Of a DNA stretch of 64,000 nucleotides, positions 1-7,142 are shown piece after piece. The stretch spans positions 1 through 64,000 of the forward strand of contig CAIOSP010000198.1 in NCBI GenBank assembly GCA_903861005.1, given 5' to 3'. The DNA comes from an uncultured Pseudomonadota bacterium (GTDB lineage Bacteria; Myxococcota_A; UBA796; GCA-2862545). How positions within the stretch are numbered: position 1 is the stretch's first letter; each line of letters starts with the position of its first letter. The notes beneath the pieces were generated by a model. That model did no database searches, was not told the origin of the DNA, and was given only the letters and a program-made list of their open reading frames with translations. A program made the position numbers and the translations under genes.

Positions 1-344
1 CCGCCGCCGCCGAAGCCGCGATCGCCGCCGCCGCCGCCACGACCGCCGCCGCCGAAGCCGCCGCGACCACCGCCGCCGCCGCCGCCGCCCGGACGCGAGC
101 GCTCTTCGGCCTCACGGACGTGGATCTTTCGGCCGTGGAGATCCTGGCCGTCGAGGCCCGCGATCGCAGCGTCGCCGTCCGCGTCGTTCGCGTACGACAC
201 GAAGCCGAAGCCGCGCGAGCGACCGGTGTCACGGTCGAGCACCACCTTGGCCTCGGTCACCTCTCCGAACTGCGAGAAGGCGTCACGCAGACCATCATCA
301 TCCGTAGCCCAGGCGAGGCCACCCACGAACAGCTTCTTTGCCAT
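1..344 (-). CDS. RRM-domain glycine-rich RNA-binding protein (3' end outside window)
   Basis: The minus-strand frame opens at an ATG at 344 and runs off the left edge, so the C-terminus is missing. The N-terminal ~80 residues form one RNA recognition motif. The RNP-2-like LFVGGL lies at residues 5-10 and the RNP-1 octamer RGFGFVSY near residue 45. These are the aromatic strands that contact single-stranded RNA. After about residue 84 the protein becomes an Arg/Gly/Phe-rich tail (GGRGGFGGGG-type), which explains the GCC-rich DNA at 1-95. This is the layout of the small bacterial Rbp proteins, often cold- or stress-regulated RNA binders; that role is family knowledge and is not shown here. A GAGAG stretch lies about 8 nt before the start. 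The gene stands alone and is divergent from the DUF1275 gene. Confidence 0.9.
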   Translation of the reverse strand, partial: MAKKLFVGGLAWATDDDGLRDAFSQFGEVTEAKVVLDRDTGRSRGFGFVSYANDADGDAAIAGLDGQDLHGRKIHVREAEERSRPGGGGGGGGRGGFGGGGRGGGGGDRGFGGG

Positions 345-629
345 CTACGACTCTCTCATTGCGCGCGCGGCGCGTTGCAAGCTCATCTTCCAGCGGGGGA
401 GCCCGAAGGTTGCGGAGCGATCATCCACACGATGTGGAACCTGTACGGACATCTTGCGAACCGAAGCGAACGTCGTCCGGTCCCAGGCCAAGCCACGAAC
501 ACGCACCGACATCGTCTGACGATCCTAACGCGAACCCTACGTTTCGCCAGTACGATTCCCTGGCGAGGTACCTGACGGGTTAGCGGGTCACGGTGTCCGG
601 AGGACGTCCCCGGCACGGTCGGGAGCGAG
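345..629. other. Divergent intergenic region, RRM gene / YoaK-like gene
   Basis: About 285 bases separate the divergent starts at 344 (minus) and 630 (plus), so both promoters and the RRM transcript leader should lie here. The frames that open through it have no recognisable motifs and look like antisense noise. I found no convincing -35/-10 pair, riboswitch or terminator. Confidence 0.4.
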
Positions 630-1391
630 ATGCCTGTCGGGTACCTGCGTCGACTGACGTCGCCCGAGCGCACGGCCAGGGCGGACCGGCACCTTGGACT
701 CTCCTTGGCCTTCGTCGCCGGCGCGACCAACGCGGGCGGCTTCCTGGCGGTGGGCCGCTACACGTCGCACATGACCGGCGTCGTCTCGACCATGGCGGAC
801 GACCTGGCGCTCGGGAACGTCCGGCCCGCCGTCGACGCGTTGTTCGGGCTGATCGCGTTCGTGGTGGGCGCCACGGTGTCGAGCGTGCTCGTGCAGTGGG
901 CGCGCGCGCGGCGCATGCGCAGCGAGTTCGCCTTGCCCTTGATGTGTGAGGCCACCCTGCTGCTCGTGTTCGGCTTGATGGGCGCGACGCTGCAGACCCG
1001 TTCGGCAGGCATCGTGGACATCACCGTGGTGCTGCTTTGCTTCATGATGGGCCTGCAGAACGCGATCATCACCAAGATCTCGCACGCGGTGATCCGCACC
1101 ACGCACGTCACCGGGCTGGTCACCGACATCGGGATCGAGGTCGGCCGTGTCGTGTTCTGGCGGCTGACCCGCGTGAACGTGGCCGACGTGGGGGAGGCGG
1201 AGAACCGGCAGCGGCTCTTCACCCACGTAGGCCTGGTTCTGTTCTTCTTCGTCGGCGGGTTGGCGGGTGCGATGGGGTTCAACACCTTGGGCTTCGTGTC
1301 CGCGGTGCCGCTGGCGTTGTTCCTGGTGGTGCTCGCGGTCGTCCCGCTGGTCGACGATCTCCGCCACCGGCTGCTCGACCACCCGATCTGA
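630..1391 (+). CDS. YoaK/DUF1275 family membrane protein
   Basis: A 253-residue, strongly hydrophobic protein of about six membrane segments, the usual length for this family. Conserved family features are visible. These are an N-terminal FVAGATNAGGFLAVGRYTSHMTG stretch that the family shares around its first helix (roughly residues 28-50), and QNAIITKIS followed by RTTHVTGLVTDIGIE in the middle (residues ~146-174). An Arg-rich cytoplasmic loop follows near residue 180. The molecular function of DUF1275 proteins is not established, and a transport-like role is only a guess from topology. The start is an ATG with GGGAG four bases upstream. It is monocistronic by spacing; the next gene begins about 70 bases on with its own ribosome binding site. 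Confidence 0.85.
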   Translation: MPVGYLRRLTSPERTARADRHLGLSLAFVAGATNAGGFLAVGRYTSHMTGVVSTMADDLALGNVRPAVDALFGLIAFVVGATVSSVLVQWARARRMRSEFALPLMCEATLLLVFGLMGATLQTRSAGIVDITVVLLCFMMGLQNAIITKISHAVIRTTHVTGLVTDIGIEVGRVVFWRLTRVNVADVGEAENRQRLFTHVGLVLFFFVGGLAGAMGFNTLGFVSAVPLALFLVVLAVVPLVDDLRHRLLDHPI

Positions 1392-1460
1392 TCGCGCGCG
1401 CCGTCCTCTTCGCCGCGACGCCTGGGACCGCTCGGTGTTAGCTGCGCGCCCGGAGGTCGA

Positions 1461-2609
1461 GTGCGCACCACCCGCGGCAAGCCCACGCTCGATCGCTCCC
1501 TGGAAGGCGAGCCCGCGCTCGCCACCGCCATGGCCACGGCCCTACAGGCGCTGGAGCAGGCGGACCGGGTCACGCACGGGTTCCACACCTACCCGGCGGG
1601 CCTGAACCCGGACGCGGCGAGGGATCTCCTGGCCCTGTTTCCGGGCGACTCGCTCCACGACCCGTTCTGCGGGGGCGGCACGGTGCTCGTGGAGGGTCTG
1701 CTCGCCGGTCGCCGGGTCCACGGGCGTGACCTGTCGCCGATTGCCCAGCTGGTCGCCCGGTCGCGCACACGGGTGGCGTCGCCTGAGGTCTTGACCCAGC
1801 TGCGCGCCACCGCCCGCCGCTTGGCCGACGTCGCCAAGTTCGCGCAGACCATGCCGCCGGGCCCCATCCTCTCGGTGGTGGGCGACTGGTACGAGCCCCA
1901 CGTCCTGGCCGAGCTGGAGGCGCTGCGGGTGGGCGTGCGTGACGCCCAGGTCTTGGACGAAGCCCGCTGGCTTCTGTGGGCCACCTTCTCGTCGATCGTG
2001 GTGAAGGCGAGCTTCCGCGCGTCTGACACCTCGAGCCGCCGCGAGGTCCACGCCCGACCGCCCGAGACCACCGCGATCCTGTTCCATAAGAAGTCCCGCG
2101 AGCTGGGGCGCCGCCTGGAGGCCCTTGCGGCCGCCGTCCCGGCCGGCACTCCGGTGGCCGACGTGGGCTGGGGTGACGCCCGCCAGGCGCCCGACATCGC
2201 GCCGGTCGACCTGATCCTGACCTCGCCGCCGTACCCGAGCGTCTACGACTACCTCGCCGTGCAGGACCTGCGCGCCGCCTGGATGGACGTGGGGCTGGCC
2301 GAGCGGCAGGAGATTGGCCCCCGGCGTGCCTTCCAGGAGCTGGGCTCCCGGGAGGCGTGGCGCCAGTGGCAGGCCGACACCCACACCTGGACTCGGGCCG
2401 TCGCCTCGCGCCTTCGCCCCGGTGGTCACCTCGTCGTGGTGATCGGCGACGGCCTGGTGGAGGAGGGGACGGTGCCCACCTGGGAGACCACCCGCGCCGC
2501 CGCCGAGGCCGCCGGGCTTCGGTTCCGTGCCTCTGCCAGCCTGGCCCGGCCTGACCCCGTGCGCCGCGCCACGCGCTGGGAGCACGCGCTGGCCTTCACG
2601 CGCCCCTAG
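1461..2609 (+). CDS. Putative amino-group DNA methyltransferase (SPPY type)
   Basis: A 382-residue protein with a SAM-dependent methyltransferase core. Motif I is DPFCGGGTV at residues 67-75, with the FxGxG-like turn that binds SAM. It is followed by an acidic HGRDLSP at 87-93. The catalytic motif IV is TSPPY at 254-258, typical of enzymes that methylate the exocyclic amine of cytosine (N4) or adenine (N6) in DNA. The start is GTG at 1461 with GGAGG five bases upstream. No restriction endonuclease or specificity gene lies beside it, so it looks solitary, with an epigenetic or host-protection role rather than classical restriction-modification (inference). A Trm11-like RNA methylase is an alternative, but those usually carry DPPYG rather than TSPPY. 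The target recognition segment between the motifs gives no clue to sequence specificity. Confidence 0.75.
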   Translation: MRTTRGKPTLDRSLEGEPALATAMATALQALEQADRVTHGFHTYPAGLNPDAARDLLALFPGDSLHDPFCGGGTVLVEGLLAGRRVHGRDLSPIAQLVARSRTRVASPEVLTQLRATARRLADVAKFAQTMPPGPILSVVGDWYEPHVLAELEALRVGVRDAQVLDEARWLLWATFSSIVVKASFRASDTSSRREVHARPPETTAILFHKKSRELGRRLEALAAAVPAGTPVADVGWGDARQAPDIAPVDLILTSPPYPSVYDYLAVQDLRAAWMDVGLAERQEIGPRRAFQELGSREAWRQWQADTHTWTRAVASRLRPGGHLVVVIGDGLVEEGTVPTWETTRAAAEAAGLRFRASASLARPDPVRRATRWEHALAFTRP

Positions 2610-2750
2610 CGGCGTCACGGGCTCGTTCGAGCGCGACGCACCGCGGCCTGTTGGGCCTGCGGAACGGTGGGGTCTGTGCGGTCGGTTGCCCCCTGCGGTC
2701 CGATTCTTGGGCGTGCAGCGGGTGCGTCGGTGACCCGACGGTGATCGCAA

Positions 2751-2774
2751 CCTACGGTGCCGTAGCACGGTAGG
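2751..2774. promoter_or_regulatory. Palindromic upstream site, candidate NtrC-type enhancer
   Basis: A 24-bp interrupted palindrome, CCTACnGTGCnnnnGCACnGTAGG, with 18 of 24 positions symmetric. A further CCTAC follows at 2781. Its centre is about 110 bases upstream of the transcription start predicted from the sigma-54 element at 2847-2861. That is a normal distance for an enhancer-binding activator of a sigma-54 promoter. The GTGC/GCAC core recalls NtrC half-sites. Identity of the activator is inferred. Confidence 0.55.
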
Positions 2775-2846
2775 TATGGTCCTACATTTTGGTATCCTGC
2801 GGGCCGCGCGTTTCGGAACTTCTGGCGTTGCGTCGTGGCGTGTTTC

Positions 2847-2861
2847 TGGCACGCATCCTGC
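2847..2861 (+). promoter_or_regulatory. Sigma-54 (RpoN) promoter for amt-glnK
   Basis: TGGCACGCATCCTGC keeps the invariant GG (2848-2849) and GC (2860-2861) with exactly ten bases between them, matching the -24/-12 consensus except for CT in place of TT before the GC. Transcription should start near 2873, leaving a leader of about 110 bases before the amt ATG. Nitrogen-regulated amt/glnK operons are classic RpoN/NtrC targets, which fits the downstream genes. Confidence 0.75.
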
Positions 2862-2982
2862 CCGGGCTGCCCATCGCGCGGCGGGCCCGGACCCGGCGTC
2901 CTACACGGGCGTACCCACCGCCCCGAGAGGGACCGTCGCGCACTTCGCCGGCAGTTCTACCCACATTCTTGAAGGAGGCGCG

Positions 2983-4710
2983 ATGGTCATCCCCCGTTCG
3001 GCAACCAGGTTCTTCGCGTGGACGGCCCTCGCCGCAACGCTCTGCACGGCAGGCATCAGCCGCGCCGAGGCGCCCCCCGCCGCGGCTCCCGTGGCCACTG
3101 AGGCGGCGCCTGCGGCCGCGACCGACCCAGGCGCGGCTCCGGTCGATCCCGCGGCGGCGCCTGCGCCCGACGCGGCCGCTGCGGCGCTCGTGGTCGACGA
3201 GGCCATGACCAAGCTCCAGACCACGGCCGACAAGGCCGCGGCGGACTCCACCGAGGCCATCCTCAGCATCAACGTGATGTGGATGCTGCTCGCGGGCTTC
3301 CTCGTGTTCTTCATGCAGGCCGGCTTCGCGCTCGTCGAGGCGGGCTTCACGCGCGCCAAGAGCGTCGCGCACACCATGATGATGAACATGATGGTCTTCT
3401 GCATCGGCGCCATCGGGTACTACCTGACCGGCTTCGCCTTCATGTTCGGCGGCGTGAACCACACGTACGAGGCGGTCAACGGCCTCGACGCGTGGGCCTT
3501 CTCGCCCATCACTTTGGGCGACTGGACCGGCCTGCTCGACCACGAGCTGGTCATCGGCGGCCACGGCATCATCGGCCTGTCGGGCTTCTGCCTCGCCGGT
3601 CTGTCCGCCAACTTCGGCGTCCTGGCGTTCTTCCTCTTCCAGATGGTGTTCATGGACACCGCCGCGACCATCCCCACGGGTTCGATGGCCGAGCGCCTGA
3701 ACTTCAAGGGCTTCATCGCGATGAGCCTCTGGGTGTCGATGATCATCTACCCGATCGTCGCGGGCTGGATCTGGGGCGGCGGCTGGCTCGCCAACCTCGG
3801 CCGCAGCATGGGCCTCGGCAACGGCGCGGTGGACTTCGCAGGCTCGGGCCCCGTCCACATGATCGGCGGCGCCACGGCGCTCGCGGGCGCCATCGTCATC
3901 GGCCCGCGCATCGGCAAGTTCAACGCCGACGGCACGGCCAACGCCATCCCCGGCCACAACATCCCGATGGGCATCCTGGGCACCATCATCCTGTTCTTCG
4001 GCTGGTTCGGCTTCAACCCGGGCTCCTCGCTCGGCTTCACGGGCCCCTTCCACAACCTCGCGGTCCTCGCGGCGGTCAACACCCTCCTCGCCGGCGCCGC
4101 GGGCGGCATGTCGGCCATGACCTACATGTGGGTCTTCGGCCCCAGCAAGAAGCCGGATCCTGGCATGTCGGTCAACGGCCTGCTCGCCGGTCTGGTCGCC
4201 ATCACCGCGCCCTGCGCGTTCGTGGACACTTGGGCTGCGGTCGTCATCGGCATCATCGCCGGCGTCCTGGTCTGCTTCGCCAGCTTCGGCCTTGAGAAGA
4301 TGCAGATCGACGACCCCGTCGGCGCGGTCCCGGTGCACATGGTGAACGGTTGCTTCGGCGTCCTCGCCGTCGGCATCTTCGCGAACGGCAACCCGGACAC
4401 GGCTGCCTGGAACGGCGTCGCCACCCCCGTCACGGGCCTGATCTACGGCGGTGTCGGCCAGTTCCTGGCCCAGGTCACCGAAGCCGGCACCGTGGCCATC
4501 GTGGTCACGGGCGCCAGCTACGTGTTCTACAAGATGGTCGACGCCATGGGCTGGCTGCGCTCCGCCCCTGAGGACGAGCTCGCCGGTCTGGACATGCCCG
4601 AGATGGGCGCTCCTGGCTACACCACGGACGACGTCGTGATGCACGGCAGCGGCTCCGGCAGCCGGTTCCGCGGCGCGATCAGCCCGATCAAGAAGCTCGC
4701 CTCCAAGTAG
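2983..4710 (+). CDS. amt: Ammonium transporter Amt
   Basis: A 575-residue protein. A cleavable-looking signal peptide (residues ~1-29, ending SRAEA) precedes an Ala/Pro-rich spacer to about residue 70. The Amt/Mep/Rh channel begins with the first membrane helix near residue 95. Diagnostic stretches include MQAGFALVEAGF near 111-122, the HMIGGATALAGA segment carrying the first pore histidine, FGWFGFNPGS, and VHMVNGCFG with the second pore histidine. It imports ammonium across the inner membrane and is gated by PII in the family. The ATG at 2983 is chosen because GAAGGAGG lies just upstream. An in-frame ATG at 2776 would lie upstream of the predicted transcription start. The PII gene follows 71 bases later, and the pair should be induced under nitrogen limitation. 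Confidence 0.95.
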   Translation: MVIPRSATRFFAWTALAATLCTAGISRAEAPPAAAPVATEAAPAAATDPGAAPVDPAAAPAPDAAAAALVVDEAMTKLQTTADKAAADSTEAILSINVMWMLLAGFLVFFMQAGFALVEAGFTRAKSVAHTMMMNMMVFCIGAIGYYLTGFAFMFGGVNHTYEAVNGLDAWAFSPITLGDWTGLLDHELVIGGHGIIGLSGFCLAGLSANFGVLAFFLFQMVFMDTAATIPTGSMAERLNFKGFIAMSLWVSMIIYPIVAGWIWGGGWLANLGRSMGLGNGAVDFAGSGPVHMIGGATALAGAIVIGPRIGKFNADGTANAIPGHNIPMGILGTIILFFGWFGFNPGSSLGFTGPFHNLAVLAAVNTLLAGAAGGMSAMTYMWVFGPSKKPDPGMSVNGLLAGLVAITAPCAFVDTWAAVVIGIIAGVLVCFASFGLEKMQIDDPVGAVPVHMVNGCFGVLAVGIFANGNPDTAAWNGVATPVTGLIYGGVGQFLAQVTEAGTVAIVVTGASYVFYKMVDAMGWLRSAPEDELAGLDMPEMGAPGYTTDDVVMHGSGSGSRFRGAISPIKKLASK

Positions 4711-4781
4711 CGTCCCCGTGACCTGGGGGGCCGCCGGGCCCTCGGGTCTTCACGACTCAACAATCCCATTCCGAGGTTTCC

Positions 4782-5159
4782 ATGACCAAGAAGATCGAGG
4801 CGATCATCCGCGAGGAGGCGCTGCAGGATGTGAAGGACGCGCTCCGCGAGCTGGGCATCGTCGGCATGAACGTGCACGAGGTCCACGGCCACGGTCGTCA
4901 GGGCGGCATCGAGCTGACCTGGCGCGGCACGGCCTATCAGATGGACCTGCTCCCCAAGATCCAGGTGAACGTCATCCTGTCGGACCACAACGTGATCGCC
5001 GTGTGTGACGCGATCGCCAAGGCCGCCCGCTCGGGCAGGGCCGGCGACGGCCTGATCATCGTGCTCCCGATCGACGACGTCGTTCGGATCCGCACCGGCG
5101 AGCACGGCCGCGACGCCCTCAGCTACAAGGGCGACATCGACGAGATGAAGACGGGCTGA
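4782..5159 (+). CDS. glnK: PII nitrogen regulatory protein GlnK
   Basis: A 125-residue PII signal protein, slightly longer than the usual 112. The T-loop GRQGGIELTWRGTAY is present. Tyr52 aligns with the uridylylated Tyr51 of enteric PII and is conserved, so modification by a GlnD-type enzyme is plausible. The nearby position that is often tyrosine is Trp47 here. The signature VVRIRTGE, ending the ATP-binding C-loop region, lies near residue 94. In the family, GlnK binds ATP/ADP and 2-oxoglutarate and plugs AmtB under nitrogen excess. Its place just downstream of amt, with one promoter in front and one terminator behind, supports a bicistronic amt-glnK unit. The ~13 extra C-terminal residues are of unknown use. 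Confidence 0.95.
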   Translation: MTKKIEAIIREEALQDVKDALRELGIVGMNVHEVHGHGRQGGIELTWRGTAYQMDLLPKIQVNVILSDHNVIAVCDAIAKAARSGRAGDGLIIVLPIDDVVRIRTGEHGRDALSYKGDIDEMKTG

Positions 5160-5176
5160 GCGTCAGCCTTCCAGTT

Positions 5177-5215
5177 CGGGCCGTAGGCGCAACCCGCCTG
5201 CGGCCCGTTTTGTTT
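5177..5215 (+). terminator. Rho-independent terminator of amt-glnK
   Basis: A 13-bp stem, CGGGCCGTAGGCG against CGCCTGCGGCCCG with a single T-G wobble, has a 5-nt loop and runs straight into TTTTGTTT. It begins 17 bases after the glnK stop. Confidence 0.9.
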
Positions 5216-5447
5216 GGGGGAGGCGGTAGCGCGTTGTCTCCTTTGCCTGTCCCGGTTGCCTCGGACGCCTGCGCGTGTTCTGTTTGAGGGGTCGCGGTGG
5301 ACACGTTCGCCGCACGTCCTGTTCGCAGGCTTGACCTGCCTCCATCCCTTTCCAAACTTCATTCACGCCCCACCCTGGAGGACCGGTTGAACGACGCGAT
5401 GCTCGCCTCGATCCCGTCCGACGCGGCAGTGGCGTGGGGAGATCTCC

Positions 5448-6959
5448 GTGTCCACCGAAATCATTTGCAACAGCACGGGTCGCGAGACCCGAGTGGCGCT
5501 GATGGAGGCCGGCCGTGTGGCCGAGCTCCACATCGACCGGGGCGACGACCGCGGGTTTGTCGGTAACGTCTACCTGGGCAAGGTTGTCCGTGTGCTCCCG
5601 GGCATGCAGGCGGCGTTTGTTGACGTAGGTCTGGAGCGCGCCGCGTTCCTCTACGTGGGCGACATCTACCCCGAATTCCTCAAGATGCATGAGGGCGAGT
5701 CGGGCGAAGACGAGGGGATTCCCGCGTTTCAGCGCGGCCAGGGTCGCGCGGGCCAGCCCCCCATCCAGGACCTGCTGACCGAAGGCCAGCAGATCGTCGT
5801 GCAGATCGCGAAGGACCCCATCGGCACCAAGGGCGCGCGTCTCACCACGCACTTGGCGCTGCCGGGCCGCTACCTGGTGTTCATGCCCACGGTCGAGCAC
5901 GTCGGCATCTCCCGCCGCATCGAGCGCGACCGCGAGCGCCGCCGCCTGCGCGAGTTCGTCGACAAGCACCGCCCCAAGGGCGCGGGCTTCATCGTGCGGA
6001 CCGTCTGCGAGGGCAAGTCCACCGAGGCGCTCAAGCGCGACATGGACTACCTCACCAAGACCTGGGAGAAGATCCAGGAGATCAGCCAGACCGCCAAGGC
6101 CCCAGCACCGCTGCACTCCGAGTCCGGCCTGATCGTCCGCGCCGCCCGCGACCTGCTCGACGACGACGTCACCCGCCTGGTCATCGACGACAAGGACGTG
6201 TACGAGCAGGTGAAGGGCTTCGTGCAGGAGCTCATGCCCGAGCTCGCCGACCGCGTGCAGCTCTACCGCGGCGCCGAGCCCATCTTCGACACCTACGGCG
6301 TGGAGGGTGCCCTGGTGAAGAGCCTGGGCCGCAAGGTCTGGCTCAAGAGCGGCGGCTACTTGGTGATCGACCAGACCGAGGCCCTGCTCTCGATCGACGT
6401 CAACTCGGGCAAGTTCGTCGGCACCTCGTCGCTGGAAGAGACCACCCTGCGCATCAACCTGGAGGCGGTCGAAGAGATCGTCTACCAGCTCCGCCTGCGC
6501 AACATGGGCGGCATCATCATCATCGACTTCATCGACATGGAGAAGGCCGGCAACCGCGAGAAGGTCCACAAGTCGCTGGAGGAGGCCCTCCGCAAGGACC
6601 GCGCCCGCACCAACGTCCTGGCCATCTCCGAGCTCGGCCTGGTCGAGATGACCCGCAAGCGCGTCCAGGAGGGCCTGGACCGCTACCTGCACGAGGAGTG
6701 CACCGTCTGCCACGGCTCGGGCACCGTCCGCAGCCGGGCCACGCAGGTCTTCGAGATCCTTCGCTCGGTCAAGCGCGAGCACGCCCGGGAGCGGACGGCG
6801 CGGGTCCTGTACGTGAACTGCCCGCCGACGGTCGCGGACCTCATGTATGGGGCGCACTACGAGGACCTGTTGGACCTGGAGAAGCAGCTGGAGCGGCAGG
6901 TGGTCGTGCGGCCAATGGCGCACTTCCGGCCGGAACAGTTCGAGGTTTATGCTCGCTAG
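5448..6959 (+). CDS. rng: Ribonuclease G (RNase E/G family)
   Basis: A 503-residue endoribonuclease of RNase G size, lacking the long RNase E scaffold tail. An S1-type RNA-binding region follows the start (NVYLGKVVRVLPGMQAAFVDVG, residues ~42-63). The two Mg-binding aspartates are D317 in SIDVNSG and D360 in IDFIDME. Their 43-residue spacing is the same as in the E. coli enzyme. Near residue 420 a CTVCHGSG segment supplies the zinc-link cysteines used for dimerisation. In the family it cleaves single-stranded, A/U-rich RNA and matures 16S rRNA and some mRNAs. The start is GTG at 5448 with GGGGAGA upstream. It stands alone between the glnK terminator and a convergent gene. The stop codon lies inside a tandem repeat. 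Confidence 0.92.
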   Translation: MSTEIICNSTGRETRVALMEAGRVAELHIDRGDDRGFVGNVYLGKVVRVLPGMQAAFVDVGLERAAFLYVGDIYPEFLKMHEGESGEDEGIPAFQRGQGRAGQPPIQDLLTEGQQIVVQIAKDPIGTKGARLTTHLALPGRYLVFMPTVEHVGISRRIERDRERRRLREFVDKHRPKGAGFIVRTVCEGKSTEALKRDMDYLTKTWEKIQEISQTAKAPAPLHSESGLIVRAARDLLDDDVTRLVIDDKDVYEQVKGFVQELMPELADRVQLYRGAEPIFDTYGVEGALVKSLGRKVWLKSGGYLVIDQTEALLSIDVNSGKFVGTSSLEETTLRINLEAVEEIVYQLRLRNMGGIIIIDFIDMEKAGNREKVHKSLEEALRKDRARTNVLAISELGLVEMTRKRVQEGLDRYLHEECTVCHGSGTVRSRATQVFEILRSVKREHARERTARVLYVNCPPTVADLMYGAHYEDLLDLEKQLERQVVVRPMAHFRPEQFEVYAR

Positions 6960-6994
6960 CGGCTCGCTAGCGGCTCGCTAGCGGCTCGCTTCGG
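6951..6994. repeat. 11-bp tandem repeat over the RNase G stop
   Basis: GCTCGCTAGCG is repeated three times without change (6951-6983), followed by a fourth unit with two late mismatches (GCTCGCTTCGG). Each unit contains the palindrome GCTAGC. The first copy encodes the end of RNase G, including its TAG stop. The unit is not a multiple of three, so slippage would change the reading frame only beyond the stop. Confidence 0.9.
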
Positions 6995-7142
6995 GCTTTG
7001 GGTTCGCTCCGGGCTTCGGTGGACGGCACGCTTCCTCTGCGGCACACGCCCCTACAACGCCCGGCATGCGAGCCGAGATTGACGGCGTGGCGCGCGGCGT
7101 CGGATCCGCGATCGCCCGACCGTGAGCGTTCGAGCGCGCCGC

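Noticed and set aside
1-110. GCC-rich short-period repeat as a microsatellite or repeat element
   Set aside because: It encodes the glycine-rich tail of the RRM protein in frame and varies at the codon level, so it is coding sequence.
1461-2609. Restriction-modification system
   Set aside because: Only the methyltransferase is present. The neighbours are a DUF1275 membrane protein and the amt promoter region, with no endonuclease or specificity subunit.
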